Positions 33,750-42,466 of a stretch of DNA of 64,000 nucleotides are shown here, piece by piece (the stretch's first letter is position 1; the number at the start of each line of letters is the position of its first letter). The notes below the pieces were generated by a model, which saw only the letters and a list, made by a program, of their open reading frames with translations, had not been told where the DNA came from and did no database searches. Location: positions 42,225 to 106,224 of the forward strand of contig JBAWWY010000003.1 of NCBI GenBank assembly GCA_037144355.1, read 5' to 3'. The position numbers and the translations under genes were made by a program. This DNA comes from JBAWWY01 sp037144355. GTDB taxonomy: Bacteria; Bacillota; Clostridia; Peptostreptococcales; Anaerovoracaceae.

Positions 33750-35024
33750 CTATAGATTTTTGAAATGAAAACTTCTCTTTCCCGATGCATAATCGGAAAC
33801 AATGTTTCCATTGCCTTTCAGTTGGTATTTGTATGTAACAAGGCCGGAAAGACCCACTGGCCCTCTTGCATGCAGTTTTCCGGTACTTATTCCAACTTCC
33901 GCACCAAATCCATATCTATAGCCATCTGCAAATCTGGTGGAGCAATTTTGGTATACTCCCGCCGAGTCAACTTCCAGCATGAATCTTCTTGCAGAATCCT
34001 CATCTCTAGTTATAATACAGTCAGTGTGATGGGAGCCAAAGGCATTGATATGTCTAATTGCATCTGAAATATCACCAACAATTTTTATTGATAATACATA
34101 GTCGAGATACTCAGTAGAAAAATCAATTTCCGTAGCAGGATTGCAGTCAATTATATCCATTGTATTTTCGCAACCTCGGATTTCGACCTTTTCCTTTTCT
34201 AAAGCTGCCTTTAATTTTGGCAAAAACTCCTTTGCAATAGACTCATGCACCAAGATTGTTTCCACGGCATTGCACGCTGCCACATATTGCACTTTTGAAT
34301 CAATTACTACTTTGACGCCTAAATCAATATCACAATTTGAATCCAGATAAACATGGCAAATACCATCTGCATGGCCCATAACTGGTATTTTGGTATTGCT
34401 CATTATATATTGGACAAATTCGTTGGAACCTCTTGGAATTATTAGGTCAATAGAATCACTGCAATTAAGCAATTCAGAAATGGCTTCCCGTGTTTCAAAC
34501 AATGTGAGAAAACCTTCTGGAATTCCTGAAGATTTTGTAGCTTTTGAAATCAGTTCAAAAAGAATTTTATTTGTATGCCTTGCCTCGCTGCCGCCTTTTA
34601 AAATGCAACAGTTTCCACTTTTAAGACAAAGCGTTGCAATTTGCACTAGAGCGTCAGGCCGCGATTCGAAAATTACTCCGATCACTCCAATAGGACAGGA
34701 TACCTGCTTCAAGATAAGATCTGCATCTAGCTCACGTGACAAAAGAACTTTATTAAGTGGATCTTCAAGAGAAATCAAGCTTTCGATCCCTTTGACAACA
34801 TCCTTAAGTTTATCTTGGTCAAAAGCAAGCCTTTTAATTATTGCAGGATTTAAATTTTCGTTAACTGCAGCTTCCAAATCAAGCTTATTGCTTTTGAAAA
34901 TACTTTCCTTACTGGTTTCAAGTTCAGTAATAATATTCTTCAAAGCTGCATTTCGTAAAAAACTATTCAATGCAGCCATCTTGAAACTATCCGACTTTAT
35001 ATTTTTACAAATCTGTCTTATCAT
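33750..35024 (-). CDS. proA: Glutamate-5-semialdehyde dehydrogenase (gamma-glutamyl phosphate reductase)
   Basis: 424 residues, typical ProA length. It reduces gamma-glutamyl phosphate with NADPH in proline synthesis. Visible are GVIFESRPDA (about 105-114), LKGGSEA, the catalytic-Cys segment YVAACNAVETILVH (C about 250) and the ending GPVGLSGLVTYKY. ATG 35024 is served by TTTGGAG. It overlaps the preceding metallophosphatase gene by 20 nt and is on the opposite strand from proB-proC, 3.6 kb away. Confidence 0.94.
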   Translation of the reverse strand: MIRQICKNIKSDSFKMAALNSFLRNAALKNIITELETSKESIFKSNKLDLEAAVNENLNPAIIKRLAFDQDKLKDVVKGIESLISLEDPLNKVLLSRELDADLILKQVSCPIGVIGVIFESRPDALVQIATLCLKSGNCCILKGGSEARHTNKILFELISKATKSSGIPEGFLTLFETREAISELLNCSDSIDLIIPRGSNEFVQYIMSNTKIPVMGHADGICHVYLDSNCDIDLGVKVVIDSKVQYVAACNAVETILVHESIAKEFLPKLKAALEKEKVEIRGCENTMDIIDCNPATEIDFSTEYLDYVLSIKIVGDISDAIRHINAFGSHHTDCIITRDEDSARRFMLEVDSAGVYQNCSTRFADGYRYGFGAEVGISTGKLHARGPVGLSGLVTYKYQLKGNGNIVSDYASGKRSFHFKNL

Positions 35025-35928
35025 CTTTTTTCTCCAAATAGCTATTTATTTTCACTGGACCTCTGAATACTGTTCTTTTTATATAAAGCGTCCCATCCTT
35101 GCGGCTATGGACATGCCAATCCACCAGGACCATTTCTCCATGGACAAGCTCTATGCAGGTTATCCCTCTTGGATTCATACAGCACCCACAATTGAAGTAC
35201 GGAAGCTTTTCCTTGCTCGGAAATTTAGCACGATGGGTATGTCCGCATATCAAAAGGGTATGCTTGTGAGCTGTTAACCACTGGTTGTAACCCTTTTCCA
35301 ATTTATGCCTCTTTTGCTGATTCTTGGCCGGGCTCGCCAGATAATTTACTCCTATCAAATGCATTGCTCTCCAGAAATATCTTATTATAAAATATGATAT
35401 TCTCCAAAGCTGGTCATTCAAGAGATCTCCCTGATGCCCATGAACTACCAGGATTTCCTGTTTTGTGTCCCTATGCTCTAAAACTATTCCATCATAAACC
35501 TTCAAATCCGGGAAAAGAGGTTCATAAACCTCATTTTCGTCATTGTAGGAAAAAGACAGGTATTTTTCTACGTATTTTGGATCGGATAGTGCCATATTGT
35601 GGTTTCCATAGAGCATATACATTCTCTTTGCAGTATGAAACTTCTTTAAAATATAAAATATGGTGGGATGGGCTGTGAAGATAGTGTTGTATGAAGGCTG
35701 CTCCCAAAGCTCGTCTCCATCACCAGCTTCAAAATATGTGAAATCATTCTCATAATAATGTTCCATTGCATGAAAATATATATTTCTATTTCTGCCGAAA
35801 TCGTCAGAAAGGCTGTTGTCCGACCTATGCACATCACTAAAAAATACGAATTTGGAACTATCATCGAATGGTACTTTTAAAGCATTCTTATATGAATTTT
35901 CCAACCTTGAAAGGGCTTTCAAATACAT
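35005..35928 (-). CDS. Calcineurin-like metallophosphoesterase
   Basis: About 307 residues. The metal-binding blocks are in order: FFSDVHRSDNS (about 30-40), GDGDELWE, YGNHNMAL, VVHGHQGD and the closing ICGHTHRAKFP (GHTH). It resembles UDP-diacylglucosamine hydrolase-like or generic phosphoesterases; the substrate is unknown. The start is uncertain: AGGAG touches two successive ATG codons (35931, 35928) and TTG 35922 has better spacing. It is the middle gene of a three-gene minus-strand group. Confidence 0.8.
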   Translation of the reverse strand: MYLKALSRLENSYKNALKVPFDDSSKFVFFSDVHRSDNSLSDDFGRNRNIYFHAMEHYYENDFTYFEAGDGDELWEQPSYNTIFTAHPTIFYILKKFHTAKRMYMLYGNHNMALSDPKYVEKYLSFSYNDENEVYEPLFPDLKVYDGIVLEHRDTKQEILVVHGHQGDLLNDQLWRISYFIIRYFWRAMHLIGVNYLASPAKNQQKRHKLEKGYNQWLTAHKHTLLICGHTHRAKFPSKEKLPYFNCGCCMNPRGITCIELVHGEMVLVDWHVHSRKDGTLYIKRTVFRGPVKINSYLEKKDDKTDL

Positions 35929-35958
35929 CATCTCCTATCATCTGTCGAGAGTATTATA

Positions 35959-36915
35959 TCAAATATTAATCAAAATATCCTTACATATTATTTTAGCGAT
36001 TTTATTGATTTCATTATACTTGATTGCACCATGAGAGCTTAGAAGCAGATATCCATTGATAAAGCCAGGGTATTTCATCAGATCATCAAGTGTACTCTTT
36101 GTTAAATTGAATTCGTTCAAATCTATATAACTGTGTCCATCTACATTATATAATGGCATTTCAACAGACAAAGTGTTTTCGTTTTTAGAAATTACAAGAT
36201 TGAAACCATTGAAAAAATGATGAGCTTCCTTGGAAAACCCATAATAATATCCCTTCAATAATAATGTTCCGGTTTTCAACCTGATGCGTTCGAGGTATAT
36301 CTTGCGATTCCCATATACAATAGGAAAACCGTTATTAAACATGGATTTATGCAAGTCAATCTTCCTTAGCAATAGAAGAAGCTGCTCCAACTGAGTAATG
36401 TCGTCCCTATTGTGAAGTAATATTTCTTCCCTCAATATTGTTATTCTTGTTGCAAGATAATCAAAATACTTTTGAACACTTTCATATCCACTGATTTTAT
36501 CAGTTCTGAAATCGTGGATACCGAGAAAAGCTTCCATTGTCTTTTGCTTCATATTGGGAAGCAGGGACTTTAAGTAACTCCCCCTGAAAATTTTATAAAG
36601 ATCGAAATTCATATGGGATGGAATATAATAATCGAATCCAAATTTCTTAAATCGTTTGTTGATAAAAGGGATATCGAAGGAGGCTCCGTTATAAGTAATA
36701 ATCAGATCAGCCGAAGCAAGTGCTGATATTAAAAAACCCAGCAGAAGTTCTTCTTCATAAAGATTTTCGCAGAAGAATTGTGTAAATCCAGTATTGTCAC
36801 CGATTTGGAGAATGCCAACTAGGATTATACTGTCCTTATTCGGGTCAAGTCCCGTGGTTTCTATGTCAAGAGCAACAACATTGCAATTTTCAAAGTAACT
36901 GTCAATTAGATTCAT
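35959..36915 (-). CDS. RNase H-like (YprB-type) 3'-5' exonuclease domain protein
   Basis: 318 residues from ATG 36915, with GGGAG 8 nt upstream; an in-frame TTG at 36930 lies upstream of that site. DEDD-type exonuclease motifs: ALDIETTGLDP (about 15-25), YNGASFDIPF (about 96-105) and HNRDDITQLEQL (about 191-202). It belongs to the YprB/RNase_H_2 group. The C-terminal ~110 residues show no known motif. A role in nucleic-acid processing is inferred from the fold only. Confidence 0.8.
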   Translation of the reverse strand: MNLIDSYFENCNVVALDIETTGLDPNKDSIILVGILQIGDNTGFTQFFCENLYEEELLLGFLISALASADLIITYNGASFDIPFINKRFKKFGFDYYIPSHMNFDLYKIFRGSYLKSLLPNMKQKTMEAFLGIHDFRTDKISGYESVQKYFDYLATRITILREEILLHNRDDITQLEQLLLLLRKIDLHKSMFNNGFPIVYGNRKIYLERIRLKTGTLLLKGYYYGFSKEAHHFFNGFNLVISKNENTLSVEMPLYNVDGHSYIDLNEFNLTKSTLDDLMKYPGFINGYLLLSSHGAIKYNEINKIAKIICKDILINI

Positions 36916-37001
36916 TGGATATTCTCCCAATCCCGTTTTGGACCAATTTATTCTCTAAAGATAAATGGAATTTCTGAACATATATTATCATATAAACAAA
37001 G

Positions 37002-37035
37002 ACAAAACAAACTGCAGGGGAGCAGTTTGTTTTGT
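37002..37035. repeat. 14-bp perfect inverted repeat in the divergent yprB-like/purB region
   Basis: ACAAAACAAACTGC (37002-37015) is exactly complementary to 37022-37035, with a 6-nt AGGGGA loop. A second hairpin (GGTTATC/GATAACC, 37068-37086) follows. The 304-base divergent region 36916-37219 holds no gene; these hairpins lie on the purB leader side and could be a terminator-like or operator structure. Confidence 0.6.
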
Positions 37036-37219
37036 TCAAAAGGGGTATTGGGATTAGAGATTAATGAGGTTATCAGGGGGATAACCACGTGATAATTATA
37101 TCAGAGTAAGTCGAAAAAGCAATAAAATAATAATAAATCCGGTTTTTTTGAAATAGGTGGAATATCTATATAAAATAGGGTAAAATTGGTATTATTACTT
37201 GTAGCAAGGGGAGATTAAA

Positions 37220-38650
37220 TTGAAGGATCAATACACTAACCCACTGAATACTAGATACGCCAGCAAGGAGATGTCCTTGATTTTTTCTGAGGACACAAAA
37301 TTCAGAACTTGGAGAGCGCTTTGGATTGCCTTGGCGGAAGCTGAAATGGAATTGGGCCTTCCAATAACACCTGGACAGATAAAGGAACTGAAGGAAAACA
37401 AAGACAACATAAATTATGAAGTTGCTGAAAAAAGAGAGAAAGAAACAAGACATGATGTGATGTCCCACGTATATGCATATGGTGTTCAATGTCCAAGTGC
37501 GAAAGGAATAATCCATCTTGGAGCCACAAGCGCATATGTGGGAGACAATACAGATATAATAGCAATAAAACAGGCATTAAAGCTGACAAGGCGAAAATTG
37601 ATAAACCTTATTGACAGGCTTTCTAAATTTGCAATGGAGTTCAAGGGACTTCCAACTCTTGGATTCACACATTTGCAGCCAGCTCAACTTACAACGGTAG
37701 GGAAAAGAGCCTGCCTTTGGATACAAGATTTCTATTTTGACTTGTTGGATGTTGAAAACCTCATAGAAGGGCTGCAATTGCTTGGAGTAAAGGGCACAAC
37801 CGGCACCCAGGCAAGTTTCGTTGAATTGTTCGATGGAGATATGGATAAAGTTAAAAAACTTGAAGAACTGGTAGTTGAGAAAATGGGATTTGAAAATGCA
37901 ATTCCAGTCTCTGGACAGACATACACAAGGAAAATAGATTTTAAAATACTATCGGTTCTCAGCGGCATCGGACAAAGCGCTCACAAGATGACAAACGATA
38001 TCAGGCTGCTTCAACATCTCAAGGAAGTCGAAGAACCTTTTGAAAAAAATCAAATTGGATCATCTGCAATGGCATACAAGCGCAATCCCATGAGAAGCGA
38101 GAGAATTGCATCATTGGCCAGGCTGGTAATCAGCAATACTCTAAATCCAGCAATGACAGCCTCGACTCAGTGGTTCGAAAGAACTCTGGATGATTCTGCA
38201 AATAGAAGAATTGTAATACCAGAATCATTTATGGCCGTAGATGCTATTTTGGATATCGGCATAAATATTTCCAGTGGATTGATAGTCTATGAGAAAGTTA
38301 TAAGGCAGCATATTATGAGTGAAATATCATTTATGGCAACTGAGAATATAATTATGGCAGGAGTTAAAAATGGGGGAGATAGGCAGGAACTACACGAAAA
38401 AATTAGAGAGCATTCAATGGAGGCTGCAAAAGTTGTAAAAGAGGAAGGGCTTCCAAATGATTTACTTGTTAGAATAGCAAACGACGATGATTTTAAACTT
38501 GAAATTTCAGAAATTGAAGAATTGCTTAAACCGGAACTCTATATTGGAAGGGCCGAAATTCAAGTTGAAGAGTTTATTAATAGCTATATTAAGCCGATTA
38601 TTAACGAGAACATATCTGAAATTGGCGGAGAGGTTGAACTAAAGGTTTAG
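37220..38650 (+). CDS. purB: Adenylosuccinate lyase
   Basis: 476 residues from TTG 37220 (AAGGGGAG upstream). It cleaves SAICAR and adenylosuccinate to release fumarate in purine synthesis. The fumarase/aspartase superfamily signature GSSAMAYKRNPMRSE (about 281-295) is intact, and HLGATSAYVGDN and FTHLQPAQ supply the catalytic His regions. It is the first gene of a purB-proB run with only 8 nt to proB; no other purine gene is nearby. Confidence 0.94.
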   Translation: MKDQYTNPLNTRYASKEMSLIFSEDTKFRTWRALWIALAEAEMELGLPITPGQIKELKENKDNINYEVAEKREKETRHDVMSHVYAYGVQCPSAKGIIHLGATSAYVGDNTDIIAIKQALKLTRRKLINLIDRLSKFAMEFKGLPTLGFTHLQPAQLTTVGKRACLWIQDFYFDLLDVENLIEGLQLLGVKGTTGTQASFVELFDGDMDKVKKLEELVVEKMGFENAIPVSGQTYTRKIDFKILSVLSGIGQSAHKMTNDIRLLQHLKEVEEPFEKNQIGSSAMAYKRNPMRSERIASLARLVISNTLNPAMTASTQWFERTLDDSANRRIVIPESFMAVDAILDIGINISSGLIVYEKVIRQHIMSEISFMATENIIMAGVKNGGDRQELHEKIREHSMEAAKVVKEEGLPNDLLVRIANDDDFKLEISEIEELLKPELYIGRAEIQVEEFINSYIKPIINENISEIGGEVELKV

Positions 38651-38658
38651 GTAACAAG

Positions 38659-39453
38659 ATGTTGAGAGAAACCATTGGTAAAAGTAGAAAAATAGTAATC
38701 AAGATTGGCAGCAACACAATTTCGGATAAGAACGGTAAAGTAAACAATGATACAATGAGCAGTCTGGTTGAGCAGATAAGCACTTTGATTTCCCATGGGA
38801 AACAGATAATTATAGTTTCTTCCGGAGCGGGAGTTTTCGGAACTGCTGCAATCAATAAGTGGAGCAGAAAGGAAGACATTAATTTCAAACAAGCCTTGTG
38901 CGCAATAGGGCAAGTCGAATTAATGAATGCGTATAAGACAATGTTTCAAAAGCATTCAATACAAGTTGCCCAGATGCTTCTTACTAGAGACGATTTTGAA
39001 GACAATAACAGAACTTTGAACATAAGAAATACTTTATTTACACTTATAGATGAAGGTGTTGTTACGGTAATAAACGAAAACGATAGTGTCAGCATAGAAG
39101 AGATAAAAATAGGAGACAACGATACCCTTGCCGCATTGACAGCAAATCTTTGGAACGCCGATTTACTAATCTTGTTAAGCGACATCGATGGAGTATACGA
39201 TAGCAACCCAAAAGATAATCCAAATGCAAAATTAATCGAAGAAGTCTACAATACCGATGAACTGCTTGAAGAAATAGACTCAACAGGAAAAAGCAGTTTT
39301 GGAACGGGTGGGATATTGACAAAGATATCTGCGGCCAAACGCGTTAATGAGTACGGAATACCAATGATACTGACAAACGGGAAGAAGCAAGATATCCTAT
39401 TGGGGCTTTTAGCCGGTGAAGAAAAAGCAACAATTTTTTATGGTAAGAAATAA
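38659..39453 (+). CDS. proB: Glutamate 5-kinase (short form without PUA domain)
   Basis: 264 residues, that is, the amino-acid kinase domain alone; many ProB proteins run to about 370 with a C-terminal PUA domain. Visible are VIKIGSNTISD (about 13-23), VSSGAGVFG, NENDSVSIEEIKIGDNDTLAA (split; about 134-154) and GTGGILTKISAAKR. It starts the proline pathway from glutamate. ATG 38659 follows TAGGTAACAAG, a weak site, suggesting coupling to purB. Confidence 0.92.
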   Translation: MLRETIGKSRKIVIKIGSNTISDKNGKVNNDTMSSLVEQISTLISHGKQIIIVSSGAGVFGTAAINKWSRKEDINFKQALCAIGQVELMNAYKTMFQKHSIQVAQMLLTRDDFEDNNRTLNIRNTLFTLIDEGVVTVINENDSVSIEEIKIGDNDTLAALTANLWNADLLILLSDIDGVYDSNPKDNPNAKLIEEVYNTDELLEEIDSTGKSSFGTGGILTKISAAKRVNEYGIPMILTNGKKQDILLGLLAGEEKATIFYGKK

Positions 39454-39537
39454 CAATGTGGAAAAAATCAAGATAAAGAAAAAAATGCATAGAACTTATA
39501 TCAAATATAATAAATAGATTGAAAAGGTTGGTATGAA

Positions 39538-40356
39538 ATGAAAATTGGATTTATAGGCGCAGGCAATATGGGCGGTGCAATAATAAAAGGATATTTAAAT
39601 AAGCAATGCAAGGACAGTATTCAAGGGGGTTCCAGGATCTATATCTACGATTCAAATTTGGAAAAGGCCAGGGAAATGTCCAAGGAAATGAATGTAAATT
39701 TCACCAATTCAATTGGAGAGTTGGTTTCCAAGTGCGATATAATATTTCTAGCTGTTAAGCCTAATGTTTACAATTCAGTGTTGGATGAAGCCAACAAGGA
39801 ATTTGCAGTGGATAAAATCATTGTATCAATGGCAGCTGGAATAACTATGGATCATATTCAAAAGCATTTTAACTTTCCAATCAAGATTATAAGAATAATG
39901 CCAAACACTCCTGCGCTTGTGAATGAAAGCATGACAGCTGTCTGCATGGGAAAGGGAGTCACTGAATCTGATATGGAGATTCCGTTGGAAATTCTCAAAG
40001 CAATCGGCAGAGTTGAACTGGTTGACGAAGATAAAATACACGCCATTATAGGAGTAAGCGGGAGCAGTCCGGCATATGCCTACATGTTTATCGAGGCGAT
40101 AGCCAGGGCTGGAGAACAAAAGGGCTTGGATTACAGGCTGTCTCTGGAAATGGCTGCTCAATCTGTGCTTGGAGCAAGCAGGATGATACTTGAAACTGGT
40201 AAATCACCAAAAGAACTTGTTGAAATGGTATGCTCGCCAAACGGTACTACGATAGAAGCCGTTAAGACTCTAGGAACCAATGGATTCAACGAAAAAGTCA
40301 CAGAGGCTGTATTTGCGGCGGTAGAAAAATCTATAAAAATGTCAGAGGCACTCTAA
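39538..40356 (+). CDS. proC: Pyrroline-5-carboxylate reductase
   Basis: 272 residues. Rossmann start KIGFIGAGNMGGAIIKG (residues 2-18), FLAVKPN, the MPNTPALV motif (about 121-128) and the C-terminal dimer domain with GVSGSSPAYAYMFIEA. It makes proline from P5C with NAD(P)H. It follows proB by 84 nt with its own AAAGGTTGG site. Confidence 0.94.
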   Translation: MKIGFIGAGNMGGAIIKGYLNKQCKDSIQGGSRIYIYDSNLEKAREMSKEMNVNFTNSIGELVSKCDIIFLAVKPNVYNSVLDEANKEFAVDKIIVSMAAGITMDHIQKHFNFPIKIIRIMPNTPALVNESMTAVCMGKGVTESDMEIPLEILKAIGRVELVDEDKIHAIIGVSGSSPAYAYMFIEAIARAGEQKGLDYRLSLEMAAQSVLGASRMILETGKSPKELVEMVCSPNGTTIEAVKTLGTNGFNEKVTEAVFAAVEKSIKMSEAL

Positions 40357-40375
40357 TATTTCTTTAAGGAGCTTC

Positions 40376-40918
40376 ATGAATATGGATGAAAAAACAATAT
40401 CAAGTGAAATGATTTATAAGGGAAGCATAATAAATCTTCGAAAAGATACTGTAATCATAAACGATGAAAAACAGGCGTTTAGAGAGATAGTTGAACATAG
40501 GGGTGGAGTTGGCATCGCTGCGATTGATCCTGAGGGGAAAATGGTCCTTGTAAGGCAATACAGAAAGGCGGCTGAAGACGTTTTGCTGGAGATACCTGCG
40601 GGCAAACTGGACATTGGAGAAGATGAGCCAATAAATGCCGCATATAGGGAGCTGCAGGAGGAAACTGGTTATAAAGCTTTAAATATGGAGCATATGACTT
40701 CGTTTTACACATCAGTCGGTTTCAGTGACGAAATTATCCATCTTTATTTTGCGGACGAACTGATCGCTGGGGCTCCATGCCCTGACGAAAATGAGGATAT
40801 TGAGGCTTTTTCGTATGAGATTGAAGAGCTTAAGGAAATGATAAGAAATGGTGGAATAAAGGATGCAAAAACGATAATCGCAATTTTAATGGTGGAAGGT
40901 AGGTTGTCAAAAAAATAA
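40376..40918 (+). CDS. nudF: ADP-ribose pyrophosphatase (Nudix hydrolase)
   Basis: 180 residues; ATG 40376 (or ATG 40382, which has better spacing to AAGGAG). The Nudix box spans GKLDIGEDEPINAA then YRELQEETGY; between the first Glu and REL there are eight residues rather than seven. The upstream text VRQYRKAAEDVLLEIPAGKLD is typical of NudF. It hydrolyses ADP-ribose to AMP and ribose-5-phosphate. It lies upstream of xerD, as in many clostridia. Confidence 0.88.
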   Translation: MNMDEKTISSEMIYKGSIINLRKDTVIINDEKQAFREIVEHRGGVGIAAIDPEGKMVLVRQYRKAAEDVLLEIPAGKLDIGEDEPINAAYRELQEETGYKALNMEHMTSFYTSVGFSDEIIHLYFADELIAGAPCPDENEDIEAFSYEIEELKEMIRNGGIKDAKTIIAILMVEGRLSKK

Positions 40919-41004
40919 TTTAAGCTATTAATAAATATTTATATCAATTAAATATTTCCCGAGTATATAATGACTCGTGAAGACTTGACCAAGTGTGAGG
41001 AAAC

Positions 41005-41892
41005 ATGGAAAAATTTATTGAATTTATAAATTACTTGAATATGGAAAAGAAAATGGCGTTAAATTCTGTCACCGCTTATAAAAAAGATCTTATTGAATTT
41101 GAGGGATTTCTTTTTGATAGAGGTGTTGGCAGCGAATTAACGGTGAACAATACTGATTTGATAACATATATTTTAAAATTGAAGACAGAGGGAAAAGCTG
41201 GAGCCACGCTAAATCGCAAAATTGCTTCATTGAGGGCATATTACGGCTTCCTTTTTGGAATCGGAGCAATTACCACCAATCCAAGCAACAATATGAAGTC
41301 TCCCAAGATTGAAAGGAAGAAAATCGATTATCTAACAATCGGGGAGATAGAAAGATTAATAGATTTCCCTGATGGTTCTTCGAAAGGCATTAGAGATCGG
41401 GCTATTTTGGAGGTGCTATATGCGACCGGAATAAGGGTTTCAGAACTTTCTCAAGTCAATTTGAAAGATGTAAATCTTAGAATAGGATTCATAACATGCA
41501 CTGGAGAATTTGGCAAGGCCAGGATAATACCCCTTGGTAGACCTGCTAGAGCGTCGCTGGAGGAATATATTTTCAAAGCTAGAAAGGTGCTCATTCATAA
41601 TGAGGAAAGCAAGGAAGAGGCACTTTTTGTAAATTATTCTGGGGAACGAATGTCCAGGCAGGGATATTGGAAAATAATCAAGCAATACGCCCAGCTTGCA
41701 GGGATAGAAAATAAAATATCGCCGCAAATTTTAAGAAATTCTTTTGCGGTTCATCTAATCCAAAACGGAGCAGATATAAAATCTCTTCAGGAGTTGCTGG
41801 GACATGAGGATATGGCAACGACTAAAGTTTATCTAGAGACAACAAAGAGCAGAATCAAGGAAGTTTATGACAAGACTCATCCAAGAGCTTGA
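41005..41892 (+). CDS. xerD: Tyrosine recombinase XerD-like, with altered HxxR motif
   Basis: 295 residues, XerD-sized. N-terminal SAM-like DNA-binding domain (about 1-95), then the catalytic domain with R144 (ATGIRVSEL), K171 (GKARIIPLG), R244 in PQILRNSF, the LGHEDMATT helix and nucleophile Y276 (TTKVYLE). The HxxR motif reads Q241-I-L-R244, so Gln replaces the usual catalytic His, and Asn replaces the following conserved His. The C-terminus KEVYDKTHPRA matches XerD orthologues. It normally resolves chromosome dimers at dif. Confidence 0.85.
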   Translation: MEKFIEFINYLNMEKKMALNSVTAYKKDLIEFEGFLFDRGVGSELTVNNTDLITYILKLKTEGKAGATLNRKIASLRAYYGFLFGIGAITTNPSNNMKSPKIERKKIDYLTIGEIERLIDFPDGSSKGIRDRAILEVLYATGIRVSELSQVNLKDVNLRIGFITCTGEFGKARIIPLGRPARASLEEYIFKARKVLIHNEESKEEALFVNYSGERMSRQGYWKIIKQYAQLAGIENKISPQILRNSFAVHLIQNGADIKSLQELLGHEDMATTKVYLETTKSRIKEVYDKTHPRA

Positions 41893-41950
41893 CACAATAT
41901 ATTTCAACAGGAAGCTGATAAAAAAGAGCTGATGGAAATGAAAAAACTAC

Positions 41951-41980
41951 TTGTAATAATACAGCTTTCTATGGTACAAT
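41951..41980 (+). promoter_or_regulatory. Promoter of rplS
   Basis: TTGTAA (41951-41956), 18-nt spacer, TACAAT (41975-41980). Confidence 0.65.
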
Positions 41981-41985
41981 TACCG

Positions 41986-42046
41986 ACGGTGTATTACGGA
42001 CGGTCCACTGGATAATTTATTTACCACGAACGTCTACGAAAGAGAG
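41986..42046 (+). ncRNA. Probable L19 ribosomal-protein leader RNA
   Basis: The 75-nt untranslated stretch before rplS contains ACGGACGG...CCACGAACGTCTACG, in which GACG (42000 region) pairs with CGTC (about 42031-42034). This matches my memory of the Firmicute L19 leader used for autoregulation of rplS. Covariance-model confirmation is lacking. Confidence 0.5.
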
Positions 42047-42057
42047 GAGGATAAAAA

Positions 42058-42405
42058 ATGGATATTATTCAAGTATTGGAACAAGAGTATACAAGAAAAG
42101 ACATTCCTGAATTTGGAGTAGGTGATACCGTAAAGGTTCATATAAAGATCAAAGAAGGAACAAGAGAAAGAATCCAGATCTTTGAAGGCTTTGTTCTTAA
42201 AAGACAAAATGGTGGTCTAAGCGAAACATTTACAGTAAGAAGAATTGCTTCCGGAGTAGGTGTTGAAAAAACTTTCCCACTTCATTCACCAAAAATTGAA
42301 AGAATTGAAGTTACAAGACATGGTGATGTTAGAAGGTCTAAGCTCTTCTACATGCGTCAGAGAACAGGGAAATCTGCGAAGATAAAAATAAAAAAGAATA
42401 TATAA
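42058..42405 (+). CDS. rplS: 50S ribosomal protein L19
   Basis: 115 residues, standard size. Typical segments are FGVGDTVKVHIKIKEG (about 20-35), RIQIFEGFVLKRQNGG and ETFTVRRIASGVGVEKTFP, ending in SKLFYMRQRTGKSAKIK. It sits at the 30S-50S interface. ATG 42058 follows GAGAGGAGG. It is a single-gene transcript between a strong promoter and a terminator. Confidence 0.97.
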   Translation: MDIIQVLEQEYTRKDIPEFGVGDTVKVHIKIKEGTRERIQIFEGFVLKRQNGGLSETFTVRRIASGVGVEKTFPLHSPKIERIEVTRHGDVRRSKLFYMRQRTGKSAKIKIKKNI

Positions 42406-42414
42406 TGAGAATTT

Positions 42415-42447
42415 TAAAGGCTGGATATTAACCAGCCTTTAGTTTTT
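42415..42447 (+). terminator. Terminator of rplS
   Basis: Perfect 10-bp stem (42415-42424 with 42432-42441), 7-nt loop, then GTTTTT. Confidence 0.88.
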
Positions 42448-42466
42448 AAAGATATCAGGAGAAATC

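Noticed and set aside
34390..35277. 295-codon plus-strand open frame opposite proA and the metallophosphatase
   Set aside because: Antisense shadow of two well-supported genes; its translation shows no domain logic.
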